A DNA stretch of 16,328 bases from NCBI GenBank assembly GCA_001275005.1, contig JWZX01002625.1, positions 1 through 16,328 of the forward strand. The letters run 5' to 3'. Numbering within the stretch: the first letter of the stretch is position 1; every line of letters begins with the position of its first letter. Source of the DNA: Chrysochromulina tobinii. Its lineage: Eukaryota > Haptophyta > Prymnesiales > Chrysochromulinaceae. A program made the position numbers and the translations under genes. A model generated the notes under the pieces. That model did no database searches. It was not told the origin of the DNA and saw nothing but the letters and a program-made list of their open reading frames with translations. Shown here piece after piece: positions 14,441-16,328 of this stretch.

Positions 14441-16328
14441 ATGAGCGACTCGATGCGCAAGGCCGTGTGGCAGGCCGCAAAGGACGGCAACGAGGCGGAG
14501 CTCAGGCGGCTGATCGAGCGTGGAGGCAACGTCAACTGGCGCAATCCTGCGGTGCGCCGCCGCATGTGCCTCGCGTGGGCGCCCGCGTCGACGCCGCCTC
14601 TGTCTTCGGTCGCCCCCGCCGCGCCCGCCCGACACGGCGCCATCTTCCCCACAGCCCAGCTGCACGGCGCGCGCCGCACCCCCGCGTGCTCGCCCATTCG
14701 TCTCACCCCTTTGGCCCTTGAGGATGGCTCGTGTGTGCGTCCAGTGCTACGGTTTCACAGCTCTGATGATTGCCTCAAGGGACGGGCACGAAGGGTGCGT
14801 CCGACTCGTCATCGCGTCCGGGGCGAACGTGAACGACACGCACGTAAGTCTGGAGCGCCCTCTCCCAAGCACACGCCATGGGTCCGCTTCCATGTAGTGA
14901 TTTCGTTCGAGTCCTCCCTTTTGTCTTCAGGACGACGGATGGTCAGCTTTGCATTACGCGGCAATCAACGGCCACCTCGCGATCGCCAAGCGTCTTCTCG
15001 AAGGGGGCGCCGATGCGACTCTTCGAACCAAGGGCGGCGAGACGGCCATCGACTTCGCACGGAAGGAGGGCAAGAGCGAGGTCGTGGCCCTGCTGAGCGA
15101 GCCTCGGTACGCGAACGGAGACCGAACCGAATGCGAACCGAATGCTGATTTGAATGCGAACCGAATGCGAAATCGAATGCGAACCGAAATGAAACCCGAA
15201 AGGCGGGGAGGCGCCGTCTTGGGCGCGCGCGGACCACGGTTTATCTGCCGCTCGGCGAACGAATGGCGGCGAGCTGCCATGGGATGCGGCCGAGAGGTCG
15301 CAGCGGACGCCCTCTGGGTCGACACAGCGCCTCGCCATTGCACGCCCTTCACATTTGGCGACGGGTGCAGAACGACCAAATCCCAGGCGCCGTGGTGGTC
15401 ACCACGTGGTCACCACTGAGTCTCCTCCTGCCTTGTGATTTTGTGGTCGACCGTTCTCAAGCGCCAAGCTGTGCGTGCCCTCGCGCGTCCACAGGGGCGA
15501 GGCACAGCGGCGCGAGGTGCAGCGGCGCGAGGCGGAGCAGCGCGAGGCAGAGCAGCGCGAGGCGCAGCGGCGCGAGGTGCAGCGGCGCGAGGCAGAGCAG
15601 CGCGAGGTGCAGCGGCGCGAGGCAGAGCAGCGTGAGGCAGAGCGGCGCGAGGTGCAGCGGCGCGAGGCGGAGCAGCAACGCGAAGCGATGGCTCGACAGC
15701 AACGTGAGGCGATTCTGGAGCGCGAGGTGCAGCGGCGCGAGGCGGAGCAGCGACGCGAAGCGATGGCTCGACAGCAACGTGAGGCGATTCTGGAGCGCGA
15801 GGTGCAGCGGCGCGAGGCGGAGCAGCGACGCGAAGCGGTGGCTCGACAGCAACGTGAGGCGGCCGAGGAGCATCGGCGACGTGAAGACGCGAAGACGGCT
15901 CTAGATGCGGCAATGAACAGCAACGACGAGGCGGCGCTTCAGGCTGCACTCCATGCGGGTCAAGAGTTGGCCCTTCCGGTTGAGCTTCTGGAGCGAGGCG
16001 TGCTCCGCCTGTCCGAGCTGCAAGAGGAGAGGAGGGAGGCGGAGGCCATGGCACTGGCTGAAGTAGAGGCTGCTCGGTCGGCGGCGGCCGCGGCAGCCGC
16101 AGCGGCGGCCGCCTCTCGGGAAGGACTGTCCAACGCGCTGAGAGCAGGCCCCCCGGCCGAGGTCACGATAGCATCTCTCGCATCTCTCGCCATGGGCACC
16201 CCTGCATGCAAGTGCTCACCACGGCGCCCTCACCTCTCCCCACAGGTCACGATAGCATATCTCGCGGCATGCACGGACAACTTTGCGTGGGCAACGTGTG
16301 GGTTGGGCGAGGGCGCCTTCGGGAGGGT
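14441..16328 (+). CDS. Ankyrin - coiled coil - kinase protein (copy 2), 3' end outside the window
   Basis: Proposed exons: 14441-14551, 14745-14843, 14931-15106, 15495-16161 and 16246 to the window end. Exons 1-4 have exactly the same lengths (111, 99, 176, 667 nt) and phases as in copy 1. Ankyrin repeats are clear (FTALMIASRDGHEGCVRLVI; ALHYAAINGHLAIAKRLLEGGAD). Exon 4 encodes a long charged coiled coil of Arg/Glu/Gln repeats (VQRREAEQREAE, then AMARQQREAILERE), then a linker almost identical to copy 1 (EEHRRREDAKTALDAAMNSN) and an 11-Ala tract. Exon 5 reaches the kinase Gly loop (GLGEGAFGR) where the window ends. The same downstream kinase and RBR-like domain are expected but not seen. Its intron before the kinase (16162-16245) is absent from copy 1. 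Confidence 0.75.
14552..14744 (+). other. Intron 1 of kinase gene 2
   Basis: GCG|GTGCGC donor and TGCGTCCAG|TGC acceptor, phase 0, 193 nt; same position as in copy 1. Confidence 0.8.
14844..14930 (+). other. Intron 2 of kinase gene 2
   Basis: CAC|GTAAGT donor and a pyrimidine-rich TTTTGTCTTCAG|GAC acceptor, phase 0, 87 nt; the best-looking intron in the window. Confidence 0.88.
15107..15494 (+). other. Intron 3 of kinase gene 2
   Basis: CCTCG|GTACGC donor and CGTCCACAG|GGGCGAG acceptor, phase 2, 388 nt. Its last part (15416-15494) is nearly identical to copy 1. It holds a minisatellite that copy 1 lacks. Confidence 0.65.
15111..15192. repeat. GAATGCGAACC minisatellite inside intron 3 of gene 2
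   Basis: An imperfect array of units of about 11 bp (GAATGCGAACC and variants), starting right after the donor site and absent at the same place in copy 1. Confidence 0.75.
15500..15648 (+). repeat. Short coding repeats of the coiled coil in gene 2
   Basis: Tandem units of 9 to 24 nt built on CGGCGCGAGGCGGAGCAG and GAGGTGCAG. They encode Arg-Arg-Glu-Ala-Glu-Gln and Arg-Glu-Val-Gln steps in the kinase frame and expand the helix. Confidence 0.85.
15649..15860 (+). repeat. 75-bp coding tandem repeat of the coiled coil in gene 2
   Basis: Units start at 15649, 15724 and 15799, exactly 75 bp (25 codons) apart, with only a few base changes between units; the third is partial. Each encodes a Val-Gln-Arg-Arg-Glu start and an AMARQQREAILER or AVARQQREA end. 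Confidence 0.9.
16162..16245 (+). mobile_element. Introner-like intron before the kinase domain (copy 2)
   Basis: An 84-nt intron, GAG|GTCACG ... CTCTCCCCACAG|GTCACG. Its first 20 nt repeat the next exon's first 20 nt (from 16246) with one mismatch. Copy 1 has the same site uninterrupted (GAGGTCACGATAGC at 11411-11424). The 44-nt core 16202-16245 matches 11646-11689 with two mismatches. Length is a multiple of three with no stop in frame. Confidence 0.7.

Noticed and set aside
15395-15416. Tandem 11-mer GTGGTCACCAC, nearly palindromic
   Set aside because: Lies inside intron 3, has only two units and is degenerate in copy 1; no function can be supported.
15410-16054. Minus-strand frame rich in Ala/Pro/Arg over the coiled-coil repeats of gene 2
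   Set aside because: Product of reading the repeat DNA backwards. The plus frame joins ankyrin exons to the kinase with matching splice phases.

Overview
The window looks like nuclear DNA of a GC-rich eukaryotic microalga. It holds GT-AG spliceosomal introns, very large multidomain proteins, and ankyrin/kinase/RING-type fusions. A haptophyte, pelagophyte or similar marine protist is my best guess from general familiarity with such protein families; no marker gene here proves it.

Layout. (1) Positions 3-392, plus strand: the 3' end of an unidentified gene with one hydrophobic segment. (2) 393-1109: a gap between convergent genes with a short GC microsatellite and an AT-richer stretch. (3) 1110-9069 (perhaps to 9201), minus strand: a giant NLR-like gene. 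Its order is a basic N-terminus, an APH/choline-kinase-like domain with a replaced catalytic Asp, a C2 domain, an SH3/KOW-like module, a second C2 domain, a coiled coil of about 600 residues, a NACHT NTPase with its own coiled-coil insert, and a short C-terminal LRR. Two breaks need explaining: a TGA next to the 5' end of the long frame, and a one-base frameshift exactly inside the first clear LRR. (4) 9258-13279 and 13883-16328 (cut by the window end), plus strand: two tandem copies, about 4.6 kb apart, of an intron-containing gene. It encodes ankyrin repeats, a charged coiled coil, an RLK/Pelle-IRAK-like kinase and a RING/RBR-like Cys-rich domain. Each copy carries a related 5' flank of about 560-610 bp. 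(5) 13274-13630: short tandem repeats behind the first copy.

The most notable observation is a pair of small introns, 11621-11689 in copy 1 and 16162-16245 in copy 2. They sit at different places in the two paralogues but share a 44-nt 3' core with two mismatches. Each begins with a near-copy of the exon that follows it, and the copy-2 site is uninterrupted in copy 1. That is the signature of recently inserted introner-like elements with target duplication.

The second notable set is the NLR architecture. The third is the mosaic evolution of the kinase genes: divergent ankyrin exons next to an almost identical linker, and a coiled-coil-coding segment inverted in copy 1 relative to copy 2. The NLR and the kinase genes are head to head across a shared upstream region. 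Joint action in sensing or defence is possible but is inference only.
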